From Variovorax fucosicus (GTDB lineage: Bacteria > Pseudomonadota > Gammaproteobacteria > Burkholderiales > Burkholderiaceae_C), in the NCBI RefSeq assembly GCF_030316825.1, contig NZ_JASZYU010000004.1:248001-312000 (forward strand): a stretch of DNA of 64,000 bases, given 5' to 3'. Position 1 is the first letter of the stretch, and the number at the start of each line of letters is the position of its first letter. The position numbers and the translations under genes were made by a program. Below the pieces are notes generated by a model that searched no databases, had not been told where the DNA came from, and saw only the letters and a program-made list of their open reading frames with translations. Positions 1 to 6,722 of this stretch are shown here, piece after piece.

Positions 1-18
1 CTCGGCGGCCTGTCGCCG

Positions 19-936
19 TCAGGCGTCGTCGCGCAGCGTATAGAGCGGAATGTCTTTCTCGAGCGCCAGCGCATCGAGCTGGTCGCAGCTCAGCCGTGCC
101 ACATGGTCGGCAATCGCCTTGTGCATCGACGAGCGGAACATCGCCTTGCCTGATTCGGCGTCGTGGCCGGCCGCGGCGGCAAGGCGCTGCGCGAAGTGCG
201 GTTCCAGCGCGGCGATGGCAACGCGCCCGTCGGCGCAGGGGTAGACGCGGTAGCCCGCATGCGCACCGCCGACCGAGCCGGGCGGCTGGGTCAGGCCCCA
301 GTGCCGGGGCAGCGCCAGGTAGCGGGCCGCCTCCGACAACGCCACTTCGATCTGCACGCCCGCGCCGTCTTTCGAGGCGGCTCGCAGCAGCAATGCCTGC
401 AGCACCGCTTCGCTGGCCATCAGCGATCCGGCCATGTCGGCGTAGAGCGTGGGCGGCAGGTCGAGGCCGGTGACCAGGCCGCTTTCCGCCAGATAGGTGA
501 GATCGTGCCCCGGCTCCTCGGCGCGCGCTCCCGGCGCGCCGACGATGGCCACGAGCGACAGGCGTGGATAGCGCGCATGCAGCGTGTCCCAGGCCAGGCC
601 GAGCTTCGTCAGCGCCGAGGGGCGGAACGAGGTGATGAGCACATCGGCCTGCGCCAGTTCGGCCTGCAGCGTCTGCTGGCCTTCCGGCGTCTTGAGGTCG
701 GCCTGCACATGGTCTATGCCGTCGTGCAGTTGCGCGTAGGCGGTCGGCGCGTAGTGGCCCATCGGGTCGGACGAGTGGCCGCCGACGGCTGGCGGCTCGA
801 GCTTCACGCAGGTCGCGCCCATCTGCCGGCAGCGCATCAGCGCCGCCGGGCCGGGCAGGTTGAGCGCGAGGCTCAGCACGCGCACGCCCTGCAATGCGGT
901 TGAAGCCAGGAAGGGGCGGGCAGCGGAAGGCGGCAT
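19..936 (-). CDS. CaiB/BaiF family III CoA-transferase, racemase-like
   Basis: Predicted 305-residue family III CoA-transferase or alpha-methylacyl-CoA racemase-like enzyme acting on acyl-CoA thioesters in the cytosol. The N-terminal half has the usual fold signature (GVRVLSLALNLPGP near 17-30, then GATCVKLEPP). Both positions used by racemases are present: GHD at about 143-145 and the Asp of YADMAG at about 167. The protein is shorter than most family members (350-400 residues). The ATG at 936 is used because the longer open frame upstream reads as an antisense shadow of the PAP2 gene. It is the last of three same-strand genes. Substrate cannot be told from sequence. Confidence 0.85.
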   Translation of the reverse strand: MPPSAARPFLASTALQGVRVLSLALNLPGPAALMRCRQMGATCVKLEPPAVGGHSSDPMGHYAPTAYAQLHDGIDHVQADLKTPEGQQTLQAELAQADVLITSFRPSALTKLGLAWDTLHARYPRLSLVAIVGAPGARAEEPGHDLTYLAESGLVTGLDLPPTLYADMAGSLMASEAVLQALLLRAASKDGAGVQIEVALSEAARYLALPRHWGLTQPPGSVGGAHAGYRVYPCADGRVAIAALEPHFAQRLAAAAGHDAESGKAMFRSSMHKAIADHVARLSCDQLDALALEKDIPLYTLRDDA

Positions 937-980
937 GAGTGGGAGTCCAACAGATGGGTTGAGCTCCCATTCTGTCGTCT

Positions 981-1538
981 TCACGCCGTGCTGCGCTGCC
1001 GCGCGGGCCTGGTCTTGAGAAATTGCCGAACCAGTCGATCCGCGAACGCGAGCGAGCCCGCCAGCAGGCCCGCCAACAGCAGGCCGGCCACGACGTCGAG
1101 CGGAAAGTGCACGCCCACGTAGATGCGTGCCCATCCGGTCAACACGGCCAGTGCCGTCACGACCCAGCCGATGCTGCGCAACCGCGGCCGCCACAGGAAA
1201 CACAACGCCACCGTGAACATCACGGTCGCGTGTGTGCTCGGCAGCGAACCACGATGGCCGTGGCCGAGCCACGACGGGCTCAGGCCCAGCATGAAGGGGC
1301 GCGGCTGGTTCAGCGCGGCGGCGAGCGAATGCGCCAGCATGCCCGCGCCGGCGGCCAACAGGCACACGGCCACGAAGTAGGCGCGGTCGGCCGGCTGGCG
1401 CCAGGCGGCCCACGCCATCAACGCCACGCTGAGCCAGGAAGCGCCGAGTGCGAGTTGGGTCGCCAGCCACAGCAACGTGCCGTTCGGCGCATGACCGCCT
1501 GCGATCCACTGGAACAGTTGCAGGTTCAGCGTGTCCAT
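981..1538 (-). CDS. PAP2-family membrane phosphatase
   Basis: 185-residue polytopic membrane protein of the phosphatidic acid phosphatase type 2 superfamily, which hydrolyses lipid phosphates such as undecaprenyl pyrophosphate or phosphatidic acid at the membrane face. The phosphatase signature is visible in order: NQPRPF (domain 1), SLPSTHAT (domain 2, with Thr replacing the common Gly of PSGH), and ARIYVGVHFPLDVVAG (domain 3, R...GxHxxxD). Four or five hydrophobic segments surround these. Length fits the BcrC/YbjG group, but the substrate is not determined. It lies 44 bp upstream of the CoA-transferase gene on the same strand. Confidence 0.88.
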   Translation of the reverse strand: MDTLNLQLFQWIAGGHAPNGTLLWLATQLALGASWLSVALMAWAAWRQPADRAYFVAVCLLAAGAGMLAHSLAAALNQPRPFMLGLSPSWLGHGHRGSLPSTHATVMFTVALCFLWRPRLRSIGWVVTALAVLTGWARIYVGVHFPLDVVAGLLLAGLLAGSLAFADRLVRQFLKTRPARQRSTA

Positions 1539-1652
1539 GAGGGGCGCCCTGCAAACAGAAAATCATTCATCCAATACCTTTTCGAACAGAAAGAGAGGCG
1601 GCCGTGCAGGGGCGCGCGACCGGGCCCGCGGCGCAGCGATGCGTCGCGTTGT

Positions 1653-2099
1653 TCAGTTCGAAAGCGGTGGCGCGAGGGTGGGCGGCCGGCGCCGCCAGGG
1701 TGCGGCGAGCGGTGGGGCGCGGCTGCGCCGGATCAGCGCGCCGGGCAGCGGTGGCTGCCACGGCACGCCGAGCCCGCGCAGCGCGACGAGCAGCGGCAGC
1801 AGCAAGCCGACCAGCGCCATCAGCAGGTCGAGCCCGTGCTGCAGCGCGTGCGGCAGGTCGATGGTCGCGGCCGACGGAACGAACAGCGTGACCTCGGGCG
1901 TGTCGGCATGGCCTGAGCGTTCGTCGGGCTCGAAGCGCGTCACGTCTGCGCCGCGCACGCGCAACCCGGGCTCGTCTTCCCAGCCGTCGACGCGGAAATG
2001 CACCGCCAGCAGAGGCTGTAGCGCGGCCAGACACAGCGCGGCCAGACACCATCCTGCGAAGTGCCGCGTCACGAAACGCCGAAGCCATGCTGACTGCAT
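1653..2099 (-). CDS. Hypothetical membrane protein
   Basis: 148 residues, not recognised. A hydrophobic segment near residues 14-32 could be a signal anchor. A polar, acidic stretch follows (WEDEPGL...FEPDERSGHADTPEV), then a second strongly hydrophobic segment (LLMALVGLLLPLLVAL, about 92-107) and a proline- and arginine-rich tail. That pattern suggests two membrane helices with an external domain between them. It is first in a same-strand run with the PAP2 and CoA-transferase genes. The overlapping 173-residue frame is arginine/alanine-rich and looks like a shadow. Confidence 0.6.
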   Translation of the reverse strand: MQSAWLRRFVTRHFAGWCLAALCLAALQPLLAVHFRVDGWEDEPGLRVRGADVTRFEPDERSGHADTPEVTLFVPSAATIDLPHALQHGLDLLMALVGLLLPLLVALRGLGVPWQPPLPGALIRRSRAPPLAAPWRRRPPTLAPPLSN

Positions 2100-2200
2100 G
2101 CCCCCAGCCTAAGGCAGTTGTTTGACGCGGATGTGAACAGCCGGTTCAGGAATCGCTCAGGTCGTGCGTGCGGACGTAAGGGGTGTGGCATTCTTCCTGG

Positions 2201-3106
2201 ATGCAAAACCAAGACGCGAACCGGCCGCTGAAGGGCTGCGTGGCCGTGGTGACCGGCGCCAGCCGCGGGGCAGGGCGCGGCATCGCGGTGGAATTGGGTG
2301 CCGCGGGCGCCACCGTGTACGTCACCGGGCGAAGCACGCGCGCGCAGCCGGCAGACAGCTACGGCGGCTTGCTCGCGCTGTCGGGCCTCGCGGCATTGCC
2401 GGGCAGCATCGACGAGACGGCCGACGAAGTCACGCGCCACGGTGGCCGTGGTATCGCGGTGCGCTGCGACCACACGCGTGAAGACGAAGTCGTGCGGTTG
2501 TTCGACCGCGTGCAGAGCGACGAGGGCCGTATCGACCTGCTCGTGAACAACGCGTGGGGCGGCCACGAGACTTTCAACGGCGTGTTCGATGCACCGTTCT
2601 GGGAGCATCCACTGGCCAACTGGGATTCGATGTTCGACCGTGGTGTGCGCAACCATCTGCTGGCCAGCCGCTTTGCGGCGCCGATGATGGTGCGCGCCGG
2701 GCGCGGATCGATCGTGACCACGACCTACTGGGATCGCGACCGCTACCTGCGCGGCAACCTGTTCTACGACCTGGCCAAGGCATCGATGAGCCGGCTGGCA
2801 TTCGGCATGGCCCAGGAGCTGCGCCCGCATGGCGTGGCCTCGCTCGCCGTATCGCCCGGCTGGATGCGCACCGAGCTTGTGCTGGCAGGCCACAAGACCG
2901 ATGAAGCCCACTGGCAGGATCGCCCGGCGCTGGCGCGCACGGAGTCGCCACGCTACCTCGGCCGCGCGGTGGTGGCACTCGCGGGTGATCCGCTGGTGCT
3001 GGACAAGAGCGGCGCCGTGCACCGCGTCGCCGATCTCGCGCGCGAGTACGGTTTCACCGATGTCGATGGACGCCAGGTGGAGGCTTTCGAGATCGAGGGC
3101 AATTGA
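2201..3106 (+). CDS. SDR-family oxidoreductase
   Basis: 301-residue short-chain dehydrogenase/reductase. The N-terminal Rossmann fold has TGASRGAGRG (about 18-27), the structural NNAWGG motif follows, and the catalytic pair is YDLAK (Tyr about 189, Lys about 193). The long loop before NNAWGG and overall length resemble the DHRS1-like subgroup. The enzyme should use NAD(P)H; substrate unknown. ATG 2201 is preferred for its protein start, but a GTG at 2183 is in frame and neither has a well-spaced Shine-Dalgarno. The antiporter gene follows after 57 bp on the same strand. Confidence 0.87.
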   Translation: MQNQDANRPLKGCVAVVTGASRGAGRGIAVELGAAGATVYVTGRSTRAQPADSYGGLLALSGLAALPGSIDETADEVTRHGGRGIAVRCDHTREDEVVRLFDRVQSDEGRIDLLVNNAWGGHETFNGVFDAPFWEHPLANWDSMFDRGVRNHLLASRFAAPMMVRAGRGSIVTTTYWDRDRYLRGNLFYDLAKASMSRLAFGMAQELRPHGVASLAVSPGWMRTELVLAGHKTDEAHWQDRPALARTESPRYLGRAVVALAGDPLVLDKSGAVHRVADLAREYGFTDVDGRQVEAFEIEGN

Positions 3107-3163
3107 CGCGCCGGCCGGCAACTTCACTAACATGCGAGAAGGAATTCCCGCCGAGCCCCCTTC

Positions 3164-4429
3164 ATGTCCGTCATCTCCCTGCTGCTTCAACTCATCGTCA
3201 TCCTCGCCACCGCCCGCGCTTGCGGCTGGGTGCTGCGCTATTTCGGCCAACCCGCGGTGGTCGGCGAGATGGCGGCCGGCCTCATGCTGGGGCCGATCGT
3301 CATGGGCGCGCTTTTTCCCACGCTGCACGCGCAGCTTTTTTCCAAAGCGTCGCTGGGGGGGCTGACGTCGCTGTCGACGCTCGGGCTGGTGCTGTTCATG
3401 TTCGTGGTGGGCCTCGAGCTCAGGGCGCACGACGGTGTGCGGGCACAGCTTCGGTCGGCCGGCTATGTCGGCGTGCTCAGCGTGATCGCGCCGCTGGTGC
3501 TCGGCATCGCAATCTCTCCGGCGCTCTATCCAACGCTGGCGCCTGCAGGTGTCGGCTTCTGGCCTTTCGCGTTGTTCATGGCCGCCGCCCTGTCGATCAC
3601 TGCGTTCCCGGTCATGGCGCGCATCCTGAAAGACCGAGGCATGACGCGCACTTCGTTCGGCCAGCTTTCGCTCAGCTCGGCGGCCGTGGTCGACGTGTTT
3701 GCGTGGATCCTGCTCGCCTTCGTGGTCGCACTGGCCGGCGCGGGGGAGGGCTACACCGGCCTGCTCAAGACGGCGGGCGGCGTCGTGGGGCTGCTCGTGG
3801 CGCTGTTTTTCGTCGTGAAGCCGGCCTATGCCTGGCTGCTGCGCAAGCACGCACCGGACAGCGAGCCTTCGACGACCGTGCTGGCCTCCCTGATGATCGG
3901 CCTGCTGGTGTGCGCCTTGCTCACCGAGTGGATGCAGTTGCATGCCGTGTTCGGCGCCTTCCTCTTTGGTGCCTGCCTGCCGCGCGATGACCGGTTGCTG
4001 AGTTCACTGGCGGGGCGCATCGAGCCGATTTCCATCGTCGTGCTAATGCCGCTGTTCTTTGCGCTGGCCGGGTTGGGCACCACGCCCGACGCGCTGTCGG
4101 GTGCCAGCCTCGGTGCGATGGTGCTTATCGTGGTGGTCGCCACCGTCGGCAAGATCGCGGGCGGGGCGGTCGGCGCGCGCATGGCCGGCTACAGCTGGCG
4201 CGACAGCCTCGCCACGGGTTCATTGATGAATGCGCGCGGCCTGATGGAACTGATCGTCATGAAGATCGGGCTGGACGCGGGCCTGATCGGCCCCGAGCTG
4301 TTCACGATGTTGCTCGTGATGGCGCTGGTCACCACCGCGATGACCGGCCCGCTGATGACGCTTTTCGTCGGCCGTGCGGCCAAGCCCGCCGCAGACAGCG
4401 TCGTCGTCGACGCCACTTCGCCGCGCTGA
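3164..4429 (+). CDS. Kef-type cation:proton antiporter (CPA2)
   Basis: 421-residue integral membrane protein with about 12 hydrophobic segments, matching the Na+/H+ exchanger domain of the CPA2 family, which swaps K+ or Na+ for H+ across the inner membrane. Recognisable pieces are the early GEMAAGLMLGPIVMG motif and the later FGAFLFGACLPRDD and NARGLMELIVMKIGLDAGLI helices, typical of this family. The protein stops soon after the last helix, so no RCK/TrkA-N nucleotide-binding domain is present, unlike KefB/KefC. Ion specificity is unknown. It converges on luxI with an 11-bp gap. Confidence 0.88.
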   Translation: MSVISLLLQLIVILATARACGWVLRYFGQPAVVGEMAAGLMLGPIVMGALFPTLHAQLFSKASLGGLTSLSTLGLVLFMFVVGLELRAHDGVRAQLRSAGYVGVLSVIAPLVLGIAISPALYPTLAPAGVGFWPFALFMAAALSITAFPVMARILKDRGMTRTSFGQLSLSSAAVVDVFAWILLAFVVALAGAGEGYTGLLKTAGGVVGLLVALFFVVKPAYAWLLRKHAPDSEPSTTVLASLMIGLLVCALLTEWMQLHAVFGAFLFGACLPRDDRLLSSLAGRIEPISIVVLMPLFFALAGLGTTPDALSGASLGAMVLIVVVATVGKIAGGAVGARMAGYSWRDSLATGSLMNARGLMELIVMKIGLDAGLIGPELFTMLLVMALVTTAMTGPLMTLFVGRAAKPAADSVVVDATSPR

Positions 4430-4440
4430 ACCGCGGCCCC

Positions 4441-5016
4441 TCACTGCACGTCCGCGTCAGCACTCCCGACATCGATCCAGCACGCGAAAATCGGGTGTCC
4501 GCCGACCACCATCGGCGGGCCCGCGCGGTGGGCGCGAAAGCCTTCGCGACGCAGCAGGCGTTCGACCCCCAGTGGAGACACGGTGATGATCCGCTCGGCA
4601 CCGTTGCTTCGGGCGATAGCCTGCGCGCTCTTGAGCAGCGCAACCGCCACCGGCGAGGAGAACTGGCCCATCGCACTTCCCTGCGAGGCGGTGAAGTCGA
4701 CCGCGGCGAAGCGGGACAGCTCCCAGACGCGTGGGTCGCAAGGGGGCGGCTCGCCGGGGAGCAACTGGGGGAAGACCTCGCCCAGCAGGTAAGGCCGTGT
4801 TGTTGGAAGCAGCCTGGCTGTTCCGATCACATTCCCGGATTCGTCGCGCGCCGCGAGATGGACAGTGTCGTCGCGATCGAACTGGTCCAGTTCAAGACCG
4901 TGCTCGGTCACGAGATCCCAGCCGAGTGTTTCGACGAATACTTTGTACCGATATCGCGCGACATCGTTCAATACCTGTTGCGTCATGTGGCCAGGTCGTC
5001 CAGATAGTATTTCCAT
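4441..5016 (-). CDS. luxI: Acyl-homoserine-lactone synthase (LuxI family)
   Basis: 191-residue autoinducer synthase that makes N-acyl-homoserine lactone from S-adenosylmethionine and an acyl-ACP or acyl-CoA. The invariant LuxI residues are visible in order: Arg, Phe and Trp in RYRYKVFVETLGWD, the acidic cluster in ELDQFDRDD, Arg in GTARLLPTTRPYLL, Phe in EVFPQLL, and Glu/Arg in WELSRFA. Length is normal for the family. It lies downstream of the RsaM-like gene on the same strand, with luxR divergent. A lux-box-like site (5075-5090) and a hairpin covering the ribosome binding site (5023-5045) lie in its leader. Acyl chain length cannot be predicted. Confidence 0.96.
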   Translation of the reverse strand: MEILSGRPGHMTQQVLNDVARYRYKVFVETLGWDLVTEHGLELDQFDRDDTVHLAARDESGNVIGTARLLPTTRPYLLGEVFPQLLPGEPPPCDPRVWELSRFAAVDFTASQGSAMGQFSSPVAVALLKSAQAIARSNGAERIITVSPLGVERLLRREGFRAHRAGPPMVVGGHPIFACWIDVGSADADVQ

Positions 5017-5022
5017 TTGTGT

Positions 5023-5045
5023 CTTTCCCAGTTGTAGTGGGAAAG
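5023..5045 (-). promoter_or_regulatory. Hairpin covering the luxI ribosome binding site
   Basis: A perfect inverted repeat, CTTTCCCA / TGGGAAAG, with a 7-nt loop sits in the luxI leader. In the mRNA the 3' arm GGGAAAG is the only purine-rich stretch before the ATG and ends 6 nt from it, so the stem would hide the ribosome binding site. The pairing is seen directly; a role in translation control (sRNA, protein or temperature opening) is inference. Confidence 0.6.
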
Positions 5046-5074
5046 ATTTCAGCCCCCGGCCCGATTCCGCGAAA

Positions 5075-5090
5075 CTATCATTTCTGATAG
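5075..5090 (-). promoter_or_regulatory. Putative lux box upstream of luxI
   Basis: CTATCATTTCTGATAG is a 16-bp dyad with 6-bp perfect arms, of the form CTA-N10-TAG, resembling the CTG-N10-CAG lux box bound by LuxR-type regulators. Its centre is about 66 bp upstream of the luxI ATG. A TGAAAT at 5051-5046 (reading minus) is suitably placed as a -10. It directly follows the stop codon of the RsaM-like gene, so a weak intergenic hairpin is an alternative, though there is no T tract. Confidence 0.6.
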
Positions 5091-5091
5091 G

Positions 5092-5481
5092 TCAGAACGA
5101 ATAGCGTTGGCAGACCGCGCGAAAGGCCGGCGTGTTCCAGTCGAATGTGTCGATGAATGTCGCCAGAACGTGCAGGCTTTCGTTCCATGGCAACGGATCG
5201 CGCTCGCCGTCGAGCAAAAGGATGTTCGTGCGAGGCAAGCCGAGACGAACCACCCGCGGCGTCATCGAGGTTTCGAGTTGCCAGTCCCAACCCAGGCTCA
5301 GGCGCGGCTCCTGGGCGCAGATCCATTCGGTGTAGCCGGACAGCGAGGTGCTGGCGCCGCATCGCTGTTCGCATTCGTTGCAGGCTTCGTCATCGAGTCC
5401 GGAGACCAGATGCGTCAACGTGAAATTGCGCAGATCCTGCCGGTGCAGTCGCAACAGCCCGTCAGACAACAAGGTATTCAT
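5092..5481 (-). CDS. RsaM/TofM-like quorum-sensing modulator (DUF4902-like)
   Basis: Small protein of 129 residues from the ATG at 5481; an in-frame ATG at 5559 would add 26 residues. It begins MNTLLSDGLLRLHRQDLRNF and contains THLVSGLDDEACNECEQRC, SGYTEW and LGWDWQ, but no helix-turn-helix or membrane segment. Size, the position between luxI and a divergent luxR, and the aromatic/acidic composition match the RsaM/TofM/BcRsaM group of Burkholderia and Pseudomonas, which dampens AHL production. I infer the family from context and general look, not from a residue match I can prove. It is the likely local brake on luxI/luxR. Confidence 0.65.
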   Translation of the reverse strand: MNTLLSDGLLRLHRQDLRNFTLTHLVSGLDDEACNECEQRCGASTSLSGYTEWICAQEPRLSLGWDWQLETSMTPRVVRLGLPRTNILLLDGERDPLPWNESLHVLATFIDTFDWNTPAFRAVCQRYSF

Positions 5482-5795
5482 ATCGTTTGCTTGCCCAGGT
5501 GTATGACGCTTTGACTCTCGCGGCGTCCGTTGAAGCTTGCGGGTGTAGAGTGGTTTCATCAAGTCGACTGAAGTGGATAGTTGGACGTGACTTGCGATGA
5601 ATCGCACGGTTCACCCTGATTTGGAGTGGTAAGACCTCGGTAAACACCCAAGTGCTGCGCCGACATTTGGGTTAGATTGATCGTTCGGGAATTCAGGGAG
5701 GCAACGCAAAGCGCGCTGTCATCGCGCAACACCCTATTCACCTATGCAGAACCGGGAAGCGTTACGCGCCGACCCCGCCATGCGGCAGGGCGCCC
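5482..5795. other. rsaM-like/luxR divergent intergenic region
   Basis: 314 bp, more AT-rich than its surroundings, with no credible gene; the short frames inside lack ribosome binding sites and family features. It must carry the promoters of the RsaM-like gene (leftward) and luxR (rightward). The only clear structure is the 27-bp dyad at 5646-5672. I find no CTA-N10-TAG site like those before luxI and the 6723 gene. Confidence 0.6.
5646..5672. promoter_or_regulatory. 27-bp dyad, candidate operator
   Basis: ACCCAAGTG and CATTTGGGT form 9-bp arms (8 of 9 positions complementary) around a 9-bp centre. It lies about 124 bp upstream of luxR and 165 bp upstream of the RsaM-like ATG. Length and symmetry suit a dimeric regulator. 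It differs from the CTA-N10-TAG sites, so it may bind a different protein or a second mode of LuxR. Confidence 0.45.
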
Positions 5796-6509
5796 ATGCA
5801 GCCATTCAATGAGAACCTGCTGACGGCGCTCGATAGGGCGACCAGCGAGGAAGTGGTTTTTCGCGCGCTGCTTGCGGCCGCGAATGAACTGGGCTTCGAG
5901 CACTGTGCGTATGGCCTGCGGCTCGCCGTCCCCGTGTCGAACCCCAAGGTCATCACGCTGAACAACTACCCGAAGGCGTGGCAGGAGCGCTACCAGCAGG
6001 CGGGCTACCTCGCGGTCGACCCGAGCGTTCGGCACGGGCGGCTCAGTCAGCAGCCGCTCCTTTGGGGCGACGAGGTGTTCGACTCGGCCAAGCAGTTGTG
6101 GGCTGAAGCGAAGGAGCATGGCCTTCGCATCGGATGGGCCCAGTCCAGCCTGGACGGGTTCGGGGTGGGTGGAATGTTGACGCTTTCCCGGGCCACCGAG
6201 GTTCTGACGGCCCGTGAACTGCAGGTGAAAGAGAGTGAAATGCGTTGGCTCGTTCAGGCTGCGCATTTGTCGCTTTCGAGGCTCATGAAGCCGAAGTTCG
6301 CAGTCCAGCCGGAGGTTCCCCTGACCCCCCGGGAAATCGAAGTCCTGAAGTGGAGCGCCGACGGCAAGACTGCGGGAGAGATCAGTGACATTCTTTCCAT
6401 TTCGATCCCCACGGTGAACTTTCACATCAAGAACGTGGTTCAGAAAATGAAGGCCGCGAACAAGACGGCCGCCGTGGTGCAGGCGCTGCTGTCGGGCCTG
6501 CTGAACTGA
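5796..6509 (+). CDS. luxR: LuxR-family AHL-responsive transcriptional regulator
   Basis: 237-residue quorum-sensing regulator with an N-terminal autoinducer-binding domain (about 1-165) and a C-terminal LuxR helix-turn-helix (about 172-235). Key ligand-pocket residues are present: Trp and Tyr in KAWQERYQQAGY, Asp-Pro in AVDPSV, Trp in PLLWGD, and Gly in GFGVGG. The DNA-binding domain has LTPREIEVLKWSADGKT, with the conserved Glu, Leu and Gly, then SIPTVNFHIKNVVQKM. All invariant positions are kept, so an AHL-binding regulator is expected rather than an antenna-less one. It is divergent from the RsaM-like gene and luxI, its likely cognate synthase. Confidence 0.95.
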   Translation: MQPFNENLLTALDRATSEEVVFRALLAAANELGFEHCAYGLRLAVPVSNPKVITLNNYPKAWQERYQQAGYLAVDPSVRHGRLSQQPLLWGDEVFDSAKQLWAEAKEHGLRIGWAQSSLDGFGVGGMLTLSRATEVLTARELQVKESEMRWLVQAAHLSLSRLMKPKFAVQPEVPLTPREIEVLKWSADGKTAGEISDILSISIPTVNFHIKNVVQKMKAANKTAAVVQALLSGLLN

Positions 6510-6532
6510 CCGGCCGAAGGCTTGTTCGCCGG
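6510..6532 (+). terminator. Weak stem-loop after luxR
   Basis: Starting at the luxR stop, CCGGC...GCCGG plus GAA/TTC form a bulged stem of about 8 bp. The following bases are AAATAAAA rather than T-rich, so it is not a canonical rho-independent terminator. It does separate luxR from the 6723 gene, which then has its own candidate lux box. Confidence 0.3.
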
Positions 6533-6601
6533 GAAATAAAACCGCGTCATCCGGTATTTTTCCACGCTGTCGCGCATTGCGTTGGTGTTTTCCCCGCCTA
6601 C

Positions 6602-6617
6602 CTACCAACATTGCTAG
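6602..6617 (+). promoter_or_regulatory. Second lux-box-like site (CTA-N10-TAG)
   Basis: CTACCAACATTGCTAG has the same CTA-N10-TAG frame as the luxI site. Aligned over 19 positions, CCTACCAACATTGCTAGTT here and CCTATCAGAAATGATAGTT at luxI share 14. It lies 105 bp upstream of the GTG start at 6723. That suggests LuxR control of that gene; binding is inferred. Confidence 0.5.
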
Positions 6618-6722
6618 TTACCGGCCGGGATGGTGTCGACTTGAATCGGGGCCTAGGGCTTGTTCCATGGAGTGCTGCGAAGCAGCAACCTGCCGCGCAG
6701 GCCGAACCCAAGGAGAGCAACC

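Noticed and set aside
2069..3943. 624-residue open frame antisense to the SDR and antiporter genes
   Set aside because: It spans two well-supported plus-strand genes and is His/Gln/Arg-rich with no homology.
5559..5741. 60-residue minus-strand frame upstream of the RsaM-like gene
   Set aside because: No ribosome binding site and no conserved features; it covers the promoter region and the 27-bp dyad.
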